NCBI GenBank assembly: GCA_018873225.1
Contig: JAEILZ010000004.1
Span: 1,364,001-1,428,000 of the forward strand
DNA: 64,000 nt
Source: [Phialemoniopsis] sp. UDSM-2020
Lineage: Eukaryota > Ascomycota > Sordariomycetes > Thyridiales > Thyridiaceae
Direction of reading: 5' to 3'
Below, one piece after another: positions 11,386-22,388 of this stretch. The first letter of the stretch is position 1; each line of letters opens with the position of its first letter. The notes under the pieces are model-generated. The model did no database searches. It was not told where the DNA came from and saw only the letters and a list, made by a program, of their open reading frames with translations. Both the position numbers and the translations under genes were made by a program.

Positions 11386-12168
11386 TCACCGAGTATCCGG
11401 ATCCCTCCGTCTCTCTCTGTGGCCGTCCCGGCTTCTGCTGCGCCTGCGCCTCTCTCGGCGGTCCGGACTACGACTCCGACTCCGTTCCTGCTGTCGATCC
11501 CTCCTATCACGTCTGTCAGCCTTTGGGCTGCGACTCCTCGGCCTGGCGCCATCAGTCCGTGAGCGTCTGTCCCTGTCGCGAGAACCTTCTCGTCTGCGTG
11601 GTGACCGATCCCTCCTTGTCTTGTGGTCGCGGTTGTGATCACGTTCACGGTCACGGCTGCCGCTCCGATCCCTATGCCGCCTGTGCCGTCTCCTACTACC
11701 ATCTCGAGAACTCCTCCGCTCCTTGTGCCTATCATCTGACCGGCGTTCATGCCTCCCTCTGCTGTCGCGGCTGCTCTTCTGTTTGCTGCTGTCGCCATCC
11801 GCATTTGTTGCGCGCGCCGGGATCCTAGACGCATCCACCTGGATTGCGTTGGCGCCAGAGACGTCCCTCTGCGGGGGCGGCAAGCCCAGTGCCTTGGCTA
11901 TGGCATCCTCCTCCGCCTCCTTGACCTTCCTAAGCTCTTCTCGGCGCTCACGTGCCTGGCGCTCCTCCTCGGTCTCCTCGCTGTTGGCGGCCGAGGGTTC
12001 GGATTTCGCGTACCATGTCAGGTCGCGCCCTTGCTGCCATCGCCCCACGGGCGCCTTGAGACTATGGCCCAGATAGTTTTCGCGATGCGATGAGGTGGCG
12101 ACGTCATCCCAGCTGAAGTTGACACCTCCACGCGAGCCGCTCTTTCGGACGGTCGATAAGAGATCCAT
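11386..12168 (-). CDS. MMTAG-domain, arginine/serine-rich nuclear protein
   Basis: Single exon, 260 aa. The first ~60 residues, starting MDLLSTVRKSGSRGGVNFSW and including LGHSLKAPVGRWQQGRDLTW, match the N-terminal domain of multiple-myeloma tumour-associated protein 2 (kinase-phosphorylation domain family). A charged helix (about 70-100) with EERQARERREELRK and the segment AIAKALGLPPP follow. The C-terminal half is a dense R/S/D/E-rich tract with many SR, RD and RS dipeptides, typical of splicing-associated proteins. Predicted nuclear; the molecular function is not established even for the human relative. It is divergent with MED6 across ~465 bp. The RS tract is highly repetitive, so the exact end relies on one stop codon (TGA at 11386-11388). 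Confidence 0.88.
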   Translation of the reverse strand: MDLLSTVRKSGSRGGVNFSWDDVATSSHRENYLGHSLKAPVGRWQQGRDLTWYAKSEPSAANSEETEEERQARERREELRKVKEAEEDAIAKALGLPPPQRDVSGANAIQVDASRIPARATNADGDSSKQKSSRDSRGRHERRSDDRHKERRSSRDGSRRRHRRHRDRSGSRDRERDHNRDHKTRRDRSPRRREGSRDRDRRSRTDGARPRSRSPKADRRDRRDRQQERSRSRSPDRRERRRRSRSRDGHRERRRDPDTR

Positions 12169-12633
12169 CGCAATTGTGTGTTGCGTTTTATGGTTCGTGA
12201 ATGTATGCCAAGAGTCTCGATACGGCTGTATTTATGGCAATGACATTGATGCTGCAGATGACTGGTGAGATGCAAGACTGATCGCAATGGATGTTGACTT
12301 GAAGGGAATAAAAGCGGTAGCTGCTGGCAAAAATTCACCCCGCCTGATAGCGCAAAGATCGCTGATGGATCGGGTGTCTTGGGGTAACGGACCCACCCTA
12401 GCTCGCCCATCCACAGTGAGGCTCGTTCCGACAACCTCACCCCAAAACCTCCCACTCCAGTCACTCATTGTCCAGCCACCCAGGCGCTTTTGTGTAAAGA
12501 ACGAGACTAAACCCCGGGTCTCTTGAGCAATAAAGAACATAGACGATCCCACCTCCCAGTCCGCAGCGCAAGCACCAATAACTCGCCAACTCGCTACGGC
12601 CACCACCCCGCCGAGAAGGCCATCCATCCCACA
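12169..12633. promoter_or_regulatory. Divergent promoter region, RS protein / MED6
   Basis: Short region between two divergent start codons; it must hold both promoters and leaders. No specific motif is called. The MED6 frame stays open upstream to a TTG at 12523, but no ATG precedes 12634. Confidence 0.5.
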
Positions 12634-13617
12634 ATGGCCAACAAGAACGAGCCGCCCCTGGACGAGATTCAGTGGCGCAACCCAGACATCCTCGCCGAGA
12701 TGCAAGGGATACACTCCAACTCGGTGCTCTACTACTTCGCCGGCAGCCCCTTCTTCGACCCGACGTCCAACAACGCCGTCGTCGTCAACCAGGCCATGTT
12801 CAACCAGGCCATGCGCAACGTCCTCGGCACCCGCGAGGCCTTCGAGGCCCACCTGCGCAGCATGTCCGGCCTCGAGTACGTCGTCGCCCAGGAGCCCGCC
12901 GAGATGGGGCCCGGCATGGGCACCGGCGTCTGGGTCATCCGCAAGCAGACGCGGCGCAAGCGCAACGAGCCGGGCGTCGAGGACGACATCACCGTGCACG
13001 CCGACTACTTTGTCGTCGGGGAGAACATATACCAGGCGCCTACATTGGGTGACATTCTCAGCGCAAAGATCGTACGTTGATACCTCTCCTCCGTTTAGAA
13101 TCTCGGAACCAATCCGCTGACCATGACTGTCCAGGCCTCTCTCTCCTCAGCGGTCGGCAAGATCTTCCCAGCCGCAAGTAGCATCCAGCAATGGTCGCCG
13201 GCTCAGGGACACATATACAAACAACCCCAGGCTAGCACAACTCTACGCACAAAGGGACTCGAGTCGAAGGAATCGACGCCCATGCCAGAGAGCATTGTCA
13301 AGGCAGCGGAGAAGACCTCTAAATCCGCACCAGATACTCGTCTCGCGGAGGACTCCCTCATGATCCACTTGAGGTACGGCGGGGAGTACATGGACGAGAA
13401 CCCCATCACGGGCAAGCCCGGTGAATTTCACTTGTCGTCCACCGGCAGGAAAGACAAGATCCCTCCGCCAATAGCTGGCAAGCCCAACGGTTTGAAACCG
13501 GGATCGGAGGCTAGCCCCTTGACCAAGGATGCCAAAGCAGACACTAATGGCAAATCGACACCAGTGCCGCCCAAACCGAAACGTAGGAAGAGCAGAGGTA
13601 CGGTGACACCGTCATGA
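12634..13617 (+). CDS. MED6: Mediator complex subunit 6
   Basis: Head-module subunit of the RNA polymerase II Mediator. Exons 12634-13071 and 13135-13617 give 306 aa. The MED6 domain covers roughly residues 8-165, with PLDEIQWRNPD, NSVLYYFAGSPFFD, NNAVVVNQAMFNQ and the strand YFVVGENIYQAPTLGDI, which are classic family blocks. The C-terminal ~110 residues are Lys/Pro-rich and probably disordered. The intron has donor GTACGT, branch CTGAC and acceptor CCAG; the join gives AKI-ASLSSAVGKIF in frame. The start ACAATGGCC at 12634 has a strong context and sits just before the conserved domain. Its 3' end faces that of DHR1 only 164 bp away, so the transcripts may overlap. Confidence 0.96.
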
Positions 13618-13781
13618 GGAATGTGACGTTGGCAATGGTGGAGAATCAAAGGCGTTTCGGTGTGATTTTATAGACGATACCCCAGGAGACTAGATCATCA
13701 TAAATGGTTCATTCAAAATCTATATGTGCATGCTACTCTGCGTCCCCCATAACACTTCAATGCTCCATAATCCAAAATATG

Positions 13782-16700
13782 CTACTCCACAACCCATCCC
13801 TTGCCAGGTACCTTTCGTTGCTTGACCTTGGTCATAGGCAACGGCCAGCCCATGCCGCCGCCGACTCCCTCCGCACGCAGATACGGCACGACCCAGCACT
13901 CCCTCACCTTGCCGTAGTCTTTGCCTGTGCCCATGATCTCCTTGGTGGGTTTCCCGTAGCTGATCAGCGGGGTTCCCTTGGCAAGGGCCGCAAGTTGTGC
14001 GCCCGTCACATCGGTCAGCGCATGCATGCGCGTCTTAGGCCGCTTCTCGCCCTCGATCACGCTCGTCGCGCCTCGCTGCAGGTACGAGTACACGATGTAC
14101 TCTGGGCACTCGCGGACACTCAGATGTGACAGGGGCGACTCAGGATGGATGTAGACGAGCCTGTCCTGGTCGTCCGTCGCAACCTCGCCTTCGAGCGGGA
14201 GGAGGGGGAGATACGGGACGTCGATAGCCCGCCCGGGTTTCCGATGCATCTCGGGTGGATAGGGGGACAGGTCGGCACGAATCGCAACCTGGTCAATGAA
14301 GCCGGCAGCAACCATCTGCTTCAGTAGCTTGACCTGGTGCTGATCGGGCTGGTCTAGCTTGTCATCGAACTTGATGTTCGCGAACGCCGGGATATTTGTC
14401 TTGAGCAAGTTGGCAAGCTGGTATCGCAATTGCTGGATCTCCTTGAGAGCCTTGTATCGTACAAAATGGCTCTCGCACCACTGCTCTGTCGGCTCATGAG
14501 CATACTCTCCAACAACCTTCAGGAGCTTGATGGCGTCCGATTTCCCGTCAAGCGAGCAGAAGCCTCGGTGAGCTGCGCCAAATGCGTTTCGCACTGCCTG
14601 CTGTCGAGTCTCTGCCTGGATATCCTCCTCCGTTCGGAAGTCACCTTCGTCCTTCTCTGGAAGTTTGGGGAGAGCATGATTCAATGGCACGAAGACCTCA
14701 GCTGCCGACAGACCGGCGACCATCGCAATGACATACGGCATACAATCAGCCTGCGAGCCGAGGAGCAAGATCTTCGCGAAGCGCGGTGCCAAGGGGAAGA
14801 TGGACATCGTCGATCCGATCTTGGAGATCTGTCCCTCTGCTGAAGTAGCGGACAAGTATTTAAGCAACCTCTCGGCTTTCACCAAGCTTGGTCGGTTCGG
14901 CGGGGTAGGGAAAGGGAAGGTCACGACGTCAGGGATCTTCATCGCCTTGAGCTGGAGCACCACACCTTCGACCGGCATTCTCAGAAGTTCTGGCTCAGCG
15001 AATTCTGGGAAGTCCCGCTCGTAGACAGCTGAAGAGTAAAGCCTGTAGCAGTGACCAGGTCCAGTACGACCGGCACGACCTGACCGCTGGTTTGCACTGG
15101 CTTTGCTGATCCAGCCCACTTCGAAGCTTTGGACACCAGAGATCTTGTCATAGCGACGTTCCTTCGATCTTCCACAGTCGAACACATAACGGATTCCTGG
15201 GATAGTAAGACTGGTCTCGGCAACGTTCGTAGCCAGGATGACCTGCCGCGTATTCTCTGGCGGCGCATCGAATACCCGTTGTTGCTCTTTCGTCGGGAGC
15301 AATGAGTACAGGGGGAGAATGTTCATGCGAAGAGGCCCGGTCCCAGGCTCCTCATCCTCGATCAAGAACTCATCCTCGTCGTCCTCATCTTCACCATTGT
15401 CGGAAGACTCCTCGTCATAGTCCTCATGATCATCGATCTCTCCGAAGTCGACGTCTTCGGCCTCAAAGGGCGCTTCGCTGGCTGAGATCCTGACCTTTGG
15501 TCCATTGCCCGAAGTGACGCCATTAAACTCCATCTTGAGCCTCTTGCTGAGCTGATGGATCTCATTTTGACCAGTCAAAAACACAAGGATGCCGCCTGGA
15601 GGTAGCTTCTTGTGACCTCGACTAATTTTTTCAAATATTTCCTCGACATAGTCGTGTTGGGTCCTTCTTGAAAAGTGAACCGTGACCGGGAACTGTCTTC
15701 CTTCCACGTTCAAGACTGGAGGAGGTTCGACGAAAAGTCTTGGGTTCTGTGTCATATCCTCGATTCTCAGGGTGGCAGACATGATTATCAGCTTCAGGGG
15801 TCTAATCGTGTCCCCATTCTCCGCAAGGTCCTTCCGGATTTTGTTGACCCGGCTGAGAATGCCGACTAGTACATCGGTGTTGACACTCCTCTCGTGGGCC
15901 TCATCAATGATGATTGCCGAATACTTGCGTAAAGCCACATCTTGTGCCACCTCACGAAGAAGCACACCGTCCGTCATGAACTTGATAGCCGTCTTCTTGT
16001 CCGTAGTGCCTTCGAAACGGATCTGGTAGGCCACAACGTGTGAATGATCGCCCAACTCCTGGGCAACTCGCTTCGACATGCTGACAGCCGCCACACGGCG
16101 AGGCTGAGTGACACCAATCATCCCTGGTGTCGGAGAGTCCGGGGAACCGTAGCCCGCTTCATAAAGGAATTGAGGGACCTGAGTCGTCTTACCGGATCCA
16201 GTAGCACCGGAGACCACGACGATGTCGTTGTTGTGAATGGCCTCCATAATCTTTTGCTCTTCTGCGACAACAGGCAAAGCTAATCGTGCGGTCTGAATCT
16301 CTGGAGTTCTGGTGACAGTGACACTGTATGCCTTCCTGCTGACGTTTTTCGTTTGCTGTAGTTCAGGTGGTAAAGGTTCCTGCTCAACTGGCCTGGGTGC
16401 AAAATTCGCCGGCCTCGGTATGTCCAGGATCGCAGATGTGTCCGTAACAGATTGGTAACCGAGAGCTTCGTTTCTTTGCCGATGAGCCCAGGCTTTGAAG
16501 GCAGACGGTCTTCTTGATGCCCCTTCTTCGTCTTCGTCTTCGTCTTCATCATCGTCTGCCTCACTGTCGTCGGACTCCTCGTCATCATCCTCTGATTCCT
16601 CTTCTTCGCCGCTATCCTCCGACTCGTCTTTTTCGTTTTCTGCGGCACTTTCTTCGCCATCGCTACCGTTGGCCGATCCGTCCTCAGAGTCAAAGCCGCT

Positions 16701-17525
16701 CCAGCTATCAGATCCGTCCTGATTGTCAATGACCATGTCCACCTGTGGTTGGATTGTGAATTTGGATTTCACACCGCCACGCTTTTGTCTCTTCTGCAGC
16801 ACAGGTCGACCGCCGTCGTCCGTATCCAACGGACGCTTTAGACCTGAGCCTGCAGAGATGGCAATTGGCTTTGCCGGAGCGATGGGAGCCTCCGAGACCA
16901 CAGTCTCCTTGATAGTACCGTCTTCTTTGTCCTCCACTTCGGCTTCATCGTCAGATACGAGCGCAGTTTGCCGCTTCTTCGTTGCCTTGGCAGGCTTAGT
17001 GCCCCGTGTGGCTGAGGTCCAGGTTGGCGTGGGGATAAGATCCGGGTCATCTGCTGAATCCTCGTCTGACTGAGATTGCCCTCCCTCGTCTCCCTCGTCA
17101 CTCTGCTCATCCGTCTTCAACCCAGCATTGCGTTCCCGAAGCTTGCGCCTCAACGCCTCCTTCTTGGTCTCCTTGGTCTGGCCCAGCGACCGCGCACTGG
17201 AGAACAGGCTGGTGTCGATCCTGTTCTCAGCAAGCTTGGCGAGCAGCTCCCGGGTCTCGTCCTTCTTGAGCTTGTTGTCGATGTACTTTTCAAGCCGCTT
17301 GGCCTTCTTGCCGCTGACTTTAACGCCGGGCGCCTTGAGCTCCGCTTTCATACGCGCCTTCTTCTCTGCGCGTTCCGTTGCCGATGATGGAACGATTTCG
17401 AGCGCATTACTGTCTTGCTGCGCAACAGCACCCTCATTGTCTTCGCCCACTGCTTTCTCGCGTGCCGCCTTTTCCCTGGCGAGCACCTTGTGCTTCCTCT
17501 GGCGAGGAACGAATTTTTTGGCCAT
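13782..17525 (-). CDS. DHR1: DEAH-box RNA helicase Dhr1/DHX37
   Basis: Single exon, 1247 aa. The yeast orthologue (Ecm16/Dhr1) removes U3 snoRNA from pre-18S rRNA in the small-subunit processome, in the nucleolus. The basic N-terminus MAKKFVPRQRKHKVL is family-typical. An acidic stretch rich in Asp/Glu/Ser spans about 250-340. Helicase motifs: I GATGSGKT near 440, II DEAH near 538, III SAT near 583, V NVAETSLTIPG near 768 and VI QRSGRAGRTGPG near 813. The winged-helix, ratchet and OB-fold (HA2/DUF1605) regions follow. An Asp/Glu-rich insert (SSDNGEDEDDEDEF) interrupts RecA2, a feature known in Dhr1 orthologues. Divergent with PAC3. PWP2, another SSU-processome gene, lies ~30 kb away. Confidence 0.96.
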   Translation of the reverse strand: MAKKFVPRQRKHKVLAREKAAREKAVGEDNEGAVAQQDSNALEIVPSSATERAEKKARMKAELKAPGVKVSGKKAKRLEKYIDNKLKKDETRELLAKLAENRIDTSLFSSARSLGQTKETKKEALRRKLRERNAGLKTDEQSDEGDEGGQSQSDEDSADDPDLIPTPTWTSATRGTKPAKATKKRQTALVSDDEAEVEDKEDGTIKETVVSEAPIAPAKPIAISAGSGLKRPLDTDDGGRPVLQKRQKRGGVKSKFTIQPQVDMVIDNQDGSDSWSGFDSEDGSANGSDGEESAAENEKDESEDSGEEEESEDDDEESDDSEADDDEDEDEDEEGASRRPSAFKAWAHRQRNEALGYQSVTDTSAILDIPRPANFAPRPVEQEPLPPELQQTKNVSRKAYSVTVTRTPEIQTARLALPVVAEEQKIMEAIHNNDIVVVSGATGSGKTTQVPQFLYEAGYGSPDSPTPGMIGVTQPRRVAAVSMSKRVAQELGDHSHVVAYQIRFEGTTDKKTAIKFMTDGVLLREVAQDVALRKYSAIIIDEAHERSVNTDVLVGILSRVNKIRKDLAENGDTIRPLKLIIMSATLRIEDMTQNPRLFVEPPPVLNVEGRQFPVTVHFSRRTQHDYVEEIFEKISRGHKKLPPGGILVFLTGQNEIHQLSKRLKMEFNGVTSGNGPKVRISASEAPFEAEDVDFGEIDDHEDYDEESSDNGEDEDDEDEFLIEDEEPGTGPLRMNILPLYSLLPTKEQQRVFDAPPENTRQVILATNVAETSLTIPGIRYVFDCGRSKERRYDKISGVQSFEVGWISKASANQRSGRAGRTGPGHCYRLYSSAVYERDFPEFAEPELLRMPVEGVVLQLKAMKIPDVVTFPFPTPPNRPSLVKAERLLKYLSATSAEGQISKIGSTMSIFPLAPRFAKILLLGSQADCMPYVIAMVAGLSAAEVFVPLNHALPKLPEKDEGDFRTEEDIQAETRQQAVRNAFGAAHRGFCSLDGKSDAIKLLKVVGEYAHEPTEQWCESHFVRYKALKEIQQLRYQLANLLKTNIPAFANIKFDDKLDQPDQHQVKLLKQMVAAGFIDQVAIRADLSPYPPEMHRKPGRAIDVPYLPLLPLEGEVATDDQDRLVYIHPESPLSHLSVRECPEYIVYSYLQRGATSVIEGEKRPKTRMHALTDVTGAQLAALAKGTPLISYGKPTKEIMGTGKDYGKVRECWVVPYLRAEGVGGGMGWPLPMTKVKQRKVPGKGWVVE

Positions 17526-18100
17526 GGTCGACAGGGATAGAGTCTGAGATGGGGCACAAAATTCCTAAATCAAGTTCTCATGACCCCTCCGTACCGATGA
17601 TTCCCGAGCCTTGCTGTGAGAAAATTGGGAAGAGTTGATGAAAAGCGTTTGAATCTCGAGTCTTATCGAGGTTTATCAAAATTCGATAACTGAACTTTTT
17701 AGCGGGTCCAACGGGGACATGAACCAATGGCTGGCGCTTGACTTCTCTTTAACATAAGAATGAGCATCGTTCCGGCTTCGCCCAGTCAATGGTTCAGGAT
17801 TCGGTAAGTCGAAATAGATAGTATGAATGACCAGAAATATTCGATCTTGTATGCTGCACTGATTTACAATATTCGAAATCTTCTAATGCTCTTCATGAAC
17901 GGGGATGCGCCCTACTGCCCATAGATCCAGCCAGATGTGCCCCACCTGACGAACTCACTGAGCTATCTCATCTCAACTCACAAGTCCGATGTCCCACTTA
18001 CAACTCTCTAAATACGTAAAACACATCAACTATCCCATCAACTGAACTTGACCCCGGCACCACAAACAAGAAGAAACACATACCTCTCATAGCCAGCACA
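17526..18100. promoter_or_regulatory. Divergent promoter region, DHR1 / PAC3
   Basis: A 575-bp region between divergent start codons. The PAC3 leader (about 18020-18100) is A/C-rich, as in many fungal 5' UTRs. No conserved motif is called with confidence. Confidence 0.5.
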
Positions 18101-18609
18101 ATGGACCCCTCCGGCCCCCGCGAAGACCGCTACCCCGCCGCCCTGAAGCAAGCCTCAGGCTCCGTCAATGGCCAGCCCACCGAAGCCTCGTGCACCAACT
18201 TCTCAGACAAGATCATGATCACCATCTCGCAAGGCGGTCGTCTTTCCCAATGGGTATGCAACCCTCAATCCTACCACCTCCCCACTTCAACCCAGCTAAC
18301 AAACCCCCGCAGATCCAAGTCCCCCTCTCCGCCCCCTCACCAGCTCTCCTGGACCTAAGCCTCCCCGGCGCCGGCACGGCCTCCACCTTACCCTCGGCGC
18401 ACCTGACGCCCAAGACGCTCCTGGGCGGCGGCGGCGAGGCGCGCGAGACCCTGGGCCAGCTGTACGCGGCGCAGATCGGCAGCCACCTGAGCCTGCGGGA
18501 CCCGGAGGACCGGCGGACGCTCGTGCTCGGCCTCGGGCTCGACGGCGCCGAGTCGTACGGCCGCGAGGCCTTCTTTGACGTGCTGGAGCTCGTGCAAAAG
18601 GTGCTGTAA
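18101..18609 (+). CDS. PAC3: Proteasome assembly chaperone 3
   Basis: Exons 18101-18253 and 18313-18609 encode 149 aa. It should act with PAC4 in building the proteasome alpha ring, in cytosol and nucleus. The match to PAC3/Poc3 rests on the fold-size segment: CTNFSDKIMITISQGGRLSQ, then IQVPL and LTPKTLLGG, ending in a LVLGLGL strand and a C-terminal helix. These align in order with the human PSMG3 pattern (TAFSSHILVVVTQFGKMG ... LTTKVLLG ... VLLAVAV). The intron uses GTATGC, CTAAC and CAG and joins SQW to IQV in frame. The second exon is strongly GC-rich with third-position C/G preference. Sequence conservation in this family is low, so the call is good but not certain. Confidence 0.82.
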
Positions 18610-19370
18610 ACAAGACCCCGAAGCTTCCTCGTGGAAAAAGGCACAGCACAGCGTTATAAGCGTGAAGCCGCCTGCCCTAGGCTTTCCCTAAGGCGGCAGT
18701 CACACCCATTTCACCCGGGCACTGCAGAGCAATGAGTAACCAGATAAATGAGGGTATTGGGTTGTAGAGTAGTTCTCTTGGAACCAAACTCTAGAGGCCG
18801 GATTGCCACACCCCAAGGAGATCGATCTTATGCATCCAGGCCCGTGGGAGTTGCGGGACTAGCAAAGCTATGGGGGACGCCAGACTACCACGGTCAGGGC
18901 ACAATACAGAGACATTCTCTGTAACGCCTGGTCGGCGACGTAACTGATAGTAGCAACCTAACTTACCTGAGGCATGATTCATTAAGGTGGTCGACCTCAA
19001 CCAACAGCATCACCGCGGGTCAAGCCTGCGGTTTAGATATTAAACCCAAAACACAAGAGACAAGATCACAAGTCATTTACAGGTCATACGGTGCTTCTTC
19101 GTGACTTCAGTCTCCGATTAATCGTGTCTCCCTACGGAAAAGAAAAAAGTCCATTTGCTCTTAATAAGCTGTTCATGCCCACATCGCAGGAATATGTCAA
19201 TGTAGCATGCGTCGTGGTTCGGCAGCTACCATGCTCCCAATCGTAAAGTGTTTCCCATGTGCCAAGAAAAGGATTTCCTGTCGGCTTACCTCTATGAGAA
19301 GTCATTCCTAACCCCGAAGCTTTTTTCCATTTTTCGTAACGTGAACAAGCTACTTGTACATTATGTAACC
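18610..19370. other. Convergent 3' intergenic region
   Basis: Between the PAC3 and calcineurin stop codons. It should contain both 3' UTRs. A scan for tRNA B-box-like sequences and long ORFs found nothing convincing. Confidence 0.5.
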
Positions 19371-21331
19371 TTATCGCTTACGGTCACTGCTGTAGTCATG
19401 TCAGTAACTTGGAGCAGGGGAAGTAGGAGGCAAGGCGTGAACTTACGTGCTCAATCTCCTTGACAGAGACTGCAACTTCTTGTCGTTGTCTGCCTCCTTC
19501 GTTGCCCTCTCCAGAGCCTCCTGCCTCTCTTCCTCGTTCTGCCTAACCACCTCGTCGTGGCTGGGAGGTAGCCTCTCGTTCTGGAGATCCACCTTGCGAG
19601 CATCCTCGAAGGTGCTGATCGCCTGCTTGATGCCCTCGGCACCGAGCATGAGAGTACCGGCAGGGAGACGTCCACCGGAGACGGTCTTCAGCTCAGTAAC
19701 GCGCTCCGACTCCTCACGCAAGACCTGGAAGACCCGAGACAGGCGGCCAATAGCCAGGATCTTGTTCTTGATCGCACGACGCTTGAACTCGATTGATTCG
19801 GGGTCCTCCTTGGCAAGAGCCGGGGTGGTAGGAGGCGAGTGCGGGCCAGGTGAGGTAGATGAGTCGCCTTCCCTCAGCTCCTCCTCGGAGCACGTGCTCA
19901 AGATAGCAAGCAGCATATCGGTGATCTTCTCACCGACGAAAGGAAGCGACCAGGTAAAGACGTCCATGAAGTTGGGAAGCCAGTAAGGGTGAGGTGTGCA
20001 GTTGAATTGCCGGATGTTCATTACGTTGTTCTCGTACTTGAGGACAGCAGCCTTGTTGTTGTACACGTCGAGGTAGTTGGGAGCAGAGAATATCGTCATG
20101 ACGCTGGGGAATCCAGTCGTCCTCGTCTTACGATACATGCGATAGCCAGCATCTTGCGCCTCGTGAGCCCTGATGATGGATAGAAGGTTGTTCTTTTCGA
20201 GGAAAGCGCAAGCCGCAGGGTATGAGAAGAAGTATGAGCAGCCCCGTACATGATTGTGCAGGAAGAAGTCACTACTCTTTTCCTGTCCAAAGTCCTCAAG
20301 GGGATCGGCCCACAGGATGTCGCACATGAGGCCCTGGGTAGGGGGCTCTCTGAACCGATCAATCTGCATAATTGTTAGACGAAGCCCCGGTAGCTTGTGA
20401 ACCTCCGGGTTTACTTACGGATCTCAAGTCGTCCAGGCTGTGGAGCTCAGGGCTCAGACCACCGTGGATGCAGAGGAATTGCTTGTTCATGACGGCAGCC
20501 AGGGGCAAGCAGCAGAACGACTCCATGCAAGCATCATAGATGGCCTCGGAGTACTTGTGCTTGCACTCGAGCTTGAATGTGAAGTAGTCGGTCAAATGGC
20601 GACACTCGTGATTTCCTCGTAGCAGCCAGAGCGTCTTGGGGTAATGGATCTTGAGAGCCCACAGATAGAGCACGCACTCGATACTAAAGTAGCCGCGATC
20701 AACGTAGTCTCCAAGGAAGAGATATCTCGTCTCGGCCGGGTCGCCGCCGACTTCGAAGAGCTTCATGAGGTCGTAGTATTGTCCGTGGACATCTCCGCAA
20801 ACAGTGATGGGAGCGTCCATCTCAAGCAGGTTGGGCTCGGCGCGCAGGAGCTCTGAGCCCTTCTGAATGATCCATAGCGCCTGCTCCTCGGTCAATCGGC
20901 CCTCGCGGTAGAAGTGATGCTTGAGGAAGCCGATGTCGGGCTTCTGATGGGTGTCGTCCTCGAAGAATTGCTCGTCGGTGGGCTTGAACATGGCTGGTGC
21001 TTGCACGTCTGGGGTGAGGGGCGCCGTTAGTAATTGAGGTCTTGATAAGATCTCATGAGCAAACAGCCCAGGGGCAATCGAGGGGTCAAGAGTTGGCGGA
21101 AAGCCGGCCGGGGGTTGATGTTGAAAGCAGGGGCGGGGTCCTCGTACCTTTGCAAACCCGCTCCATGGTGTTGACTTGGGTATTGTCCTCCATGGTGTGA
21201 ATGGTAAAGTCGATCTCGGGCAGGGGCTTTTTATGCTGAATGGCGCGGATAGCATTGTCGACCTGGATGTTGCGTCGCTCCTCCATGGAGGAGCGCGCGT
21301 TGGGGCCGTCGGTGTCCATGGCCTCGGACAT
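19371..21331 (-). CDS. CNA1: Calcineurin A, catalytic subunit (PP2B)
   Basis: Ca2+/calmodulin-dependent Ser/Thr phosphatase that dephosphorylates Crz1-type factors. Exons 21148-21331, 20419-21008, 19447-20363 and 19371-19389 give 569 aa. The PPP metal-site motifs are GDVHG (133-137), GDYVDRG (161-167) and RGNHE (192-196), followed by [10 protein letters not shown] and SAPNYLD. After the catalytic core come the calcineurin B-binding helix, a calmodulin-binding segment ([20 protein letters not shown]) and an autoinhibitory element ([11 protein letters not shown]). The fourth exon is only 19 nt. The third exon would otherwise end at a TAA that is part of a perfect GTAAGT donor. A CTGAC branch and CTACAG acceptor 57 nt on join it to SDRKR and a stop. 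Start: first of two nearby ATGs (21331). Confidence 0.96.
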
Positions 21332-22388
21332 GGAAGCAGCTGGGCAAGGAAGCGCTGAAGACGGTAGATCGGCGGTCGCGGTGATGTGTTGAATGAGAGA
21401 AATGCCGATATAGTCTGCAAAGTTCCAGATATATACCACTGCGGGGTTGTAGGTAGCTATTAGAGTGCGACTGACACTGCGGGAGGGTGATGATGGAGGA
21501 GGAAAGATCTTGATGGAGGAGAGGTCGAGGTTGAATCGGTAAGGCAGAGCTGGGCTAGGAAAGTCGAGGGTTTTGGTGGAGCACGAGCACGCAGAAGTTC
21601 GTTTGCTAGAGGGGGGGCGAAAAAAGGCGGGATGACGGTTGCGAGCAAGTCTCGTTCACAATTCTCCTACTTTACTCAATGATAAAAGTACTTGAAACCG
21701 CCGCTGTCCACCACACTAATGACATGTACACTCGAGGCTAACAGCTCAGGCGGCCCCCCATTCACACTCCATCCCATCAAGCAGTCAGCAAAAGCTGCCA
21801 GCAGCAGGAGAGAATCCAGAATTGAGCCAATCACGCAACAGGTCAAACACGCTGAATGAGGGGGCCACCAGCTCAAAACAGCCAGTCACGTTTGGGGCTT
21901 TTAAGGGACTCGTGGGCGGGACTTTAGCTCCTAAACCGGCGGCGGGTGATGACGCCCAACTGGGCTGCCTCTGGAACAGCCTAGCCAACCCCTTTTTACC
22001 CCACCATCCACCCCATTCAAATGTTCTCTCTCCGTGGGTTTACGGAGTATTAGCTACTACATGCCATGCATTCATGTGCAACATGCATACTCATGTAAAC
22101 TCCAGCCATTGTTCCCAAAGGGCTTTAGTCTGAAGAAGAGGTGCTCTGTTGTTCAACTCCAGTCTCTCTAAAAGGATCTGTTCACAAAATAGGTAGTGGC
22201 ATGATCTTCTAATTGAGATTTAAAGGTTCATCATTCGGTCTCTTTTGTGGTAAAATCAGCCTTGGCTCGCACATTGGCATTCTCATCAATAAACCCTTTT
22301 TTGTTGGGCACGAATGACTACAAGGCTGCCTTCTTGGCACGAATCTTGGAGACCGAAGCCAGATTCAGCTCCCGACCCTACTCTTGTG
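21332..22388. other. Intergenic, calcineurin promoter
   Basis: Upstream of calcineurin A and downstream of the TMLH stop. On the minus strand 21480-21530 is a CT-rich pyrimidine tract typical of strongly expressed fungal genes. No gene recognised in the rest. Confidence 0.5.

Noticed and set aside
12523..12633. N-terminal extension of MED6
   Set aside because: Opens at TTG and does not resemble MED6; ATG at 12634 has a good context.
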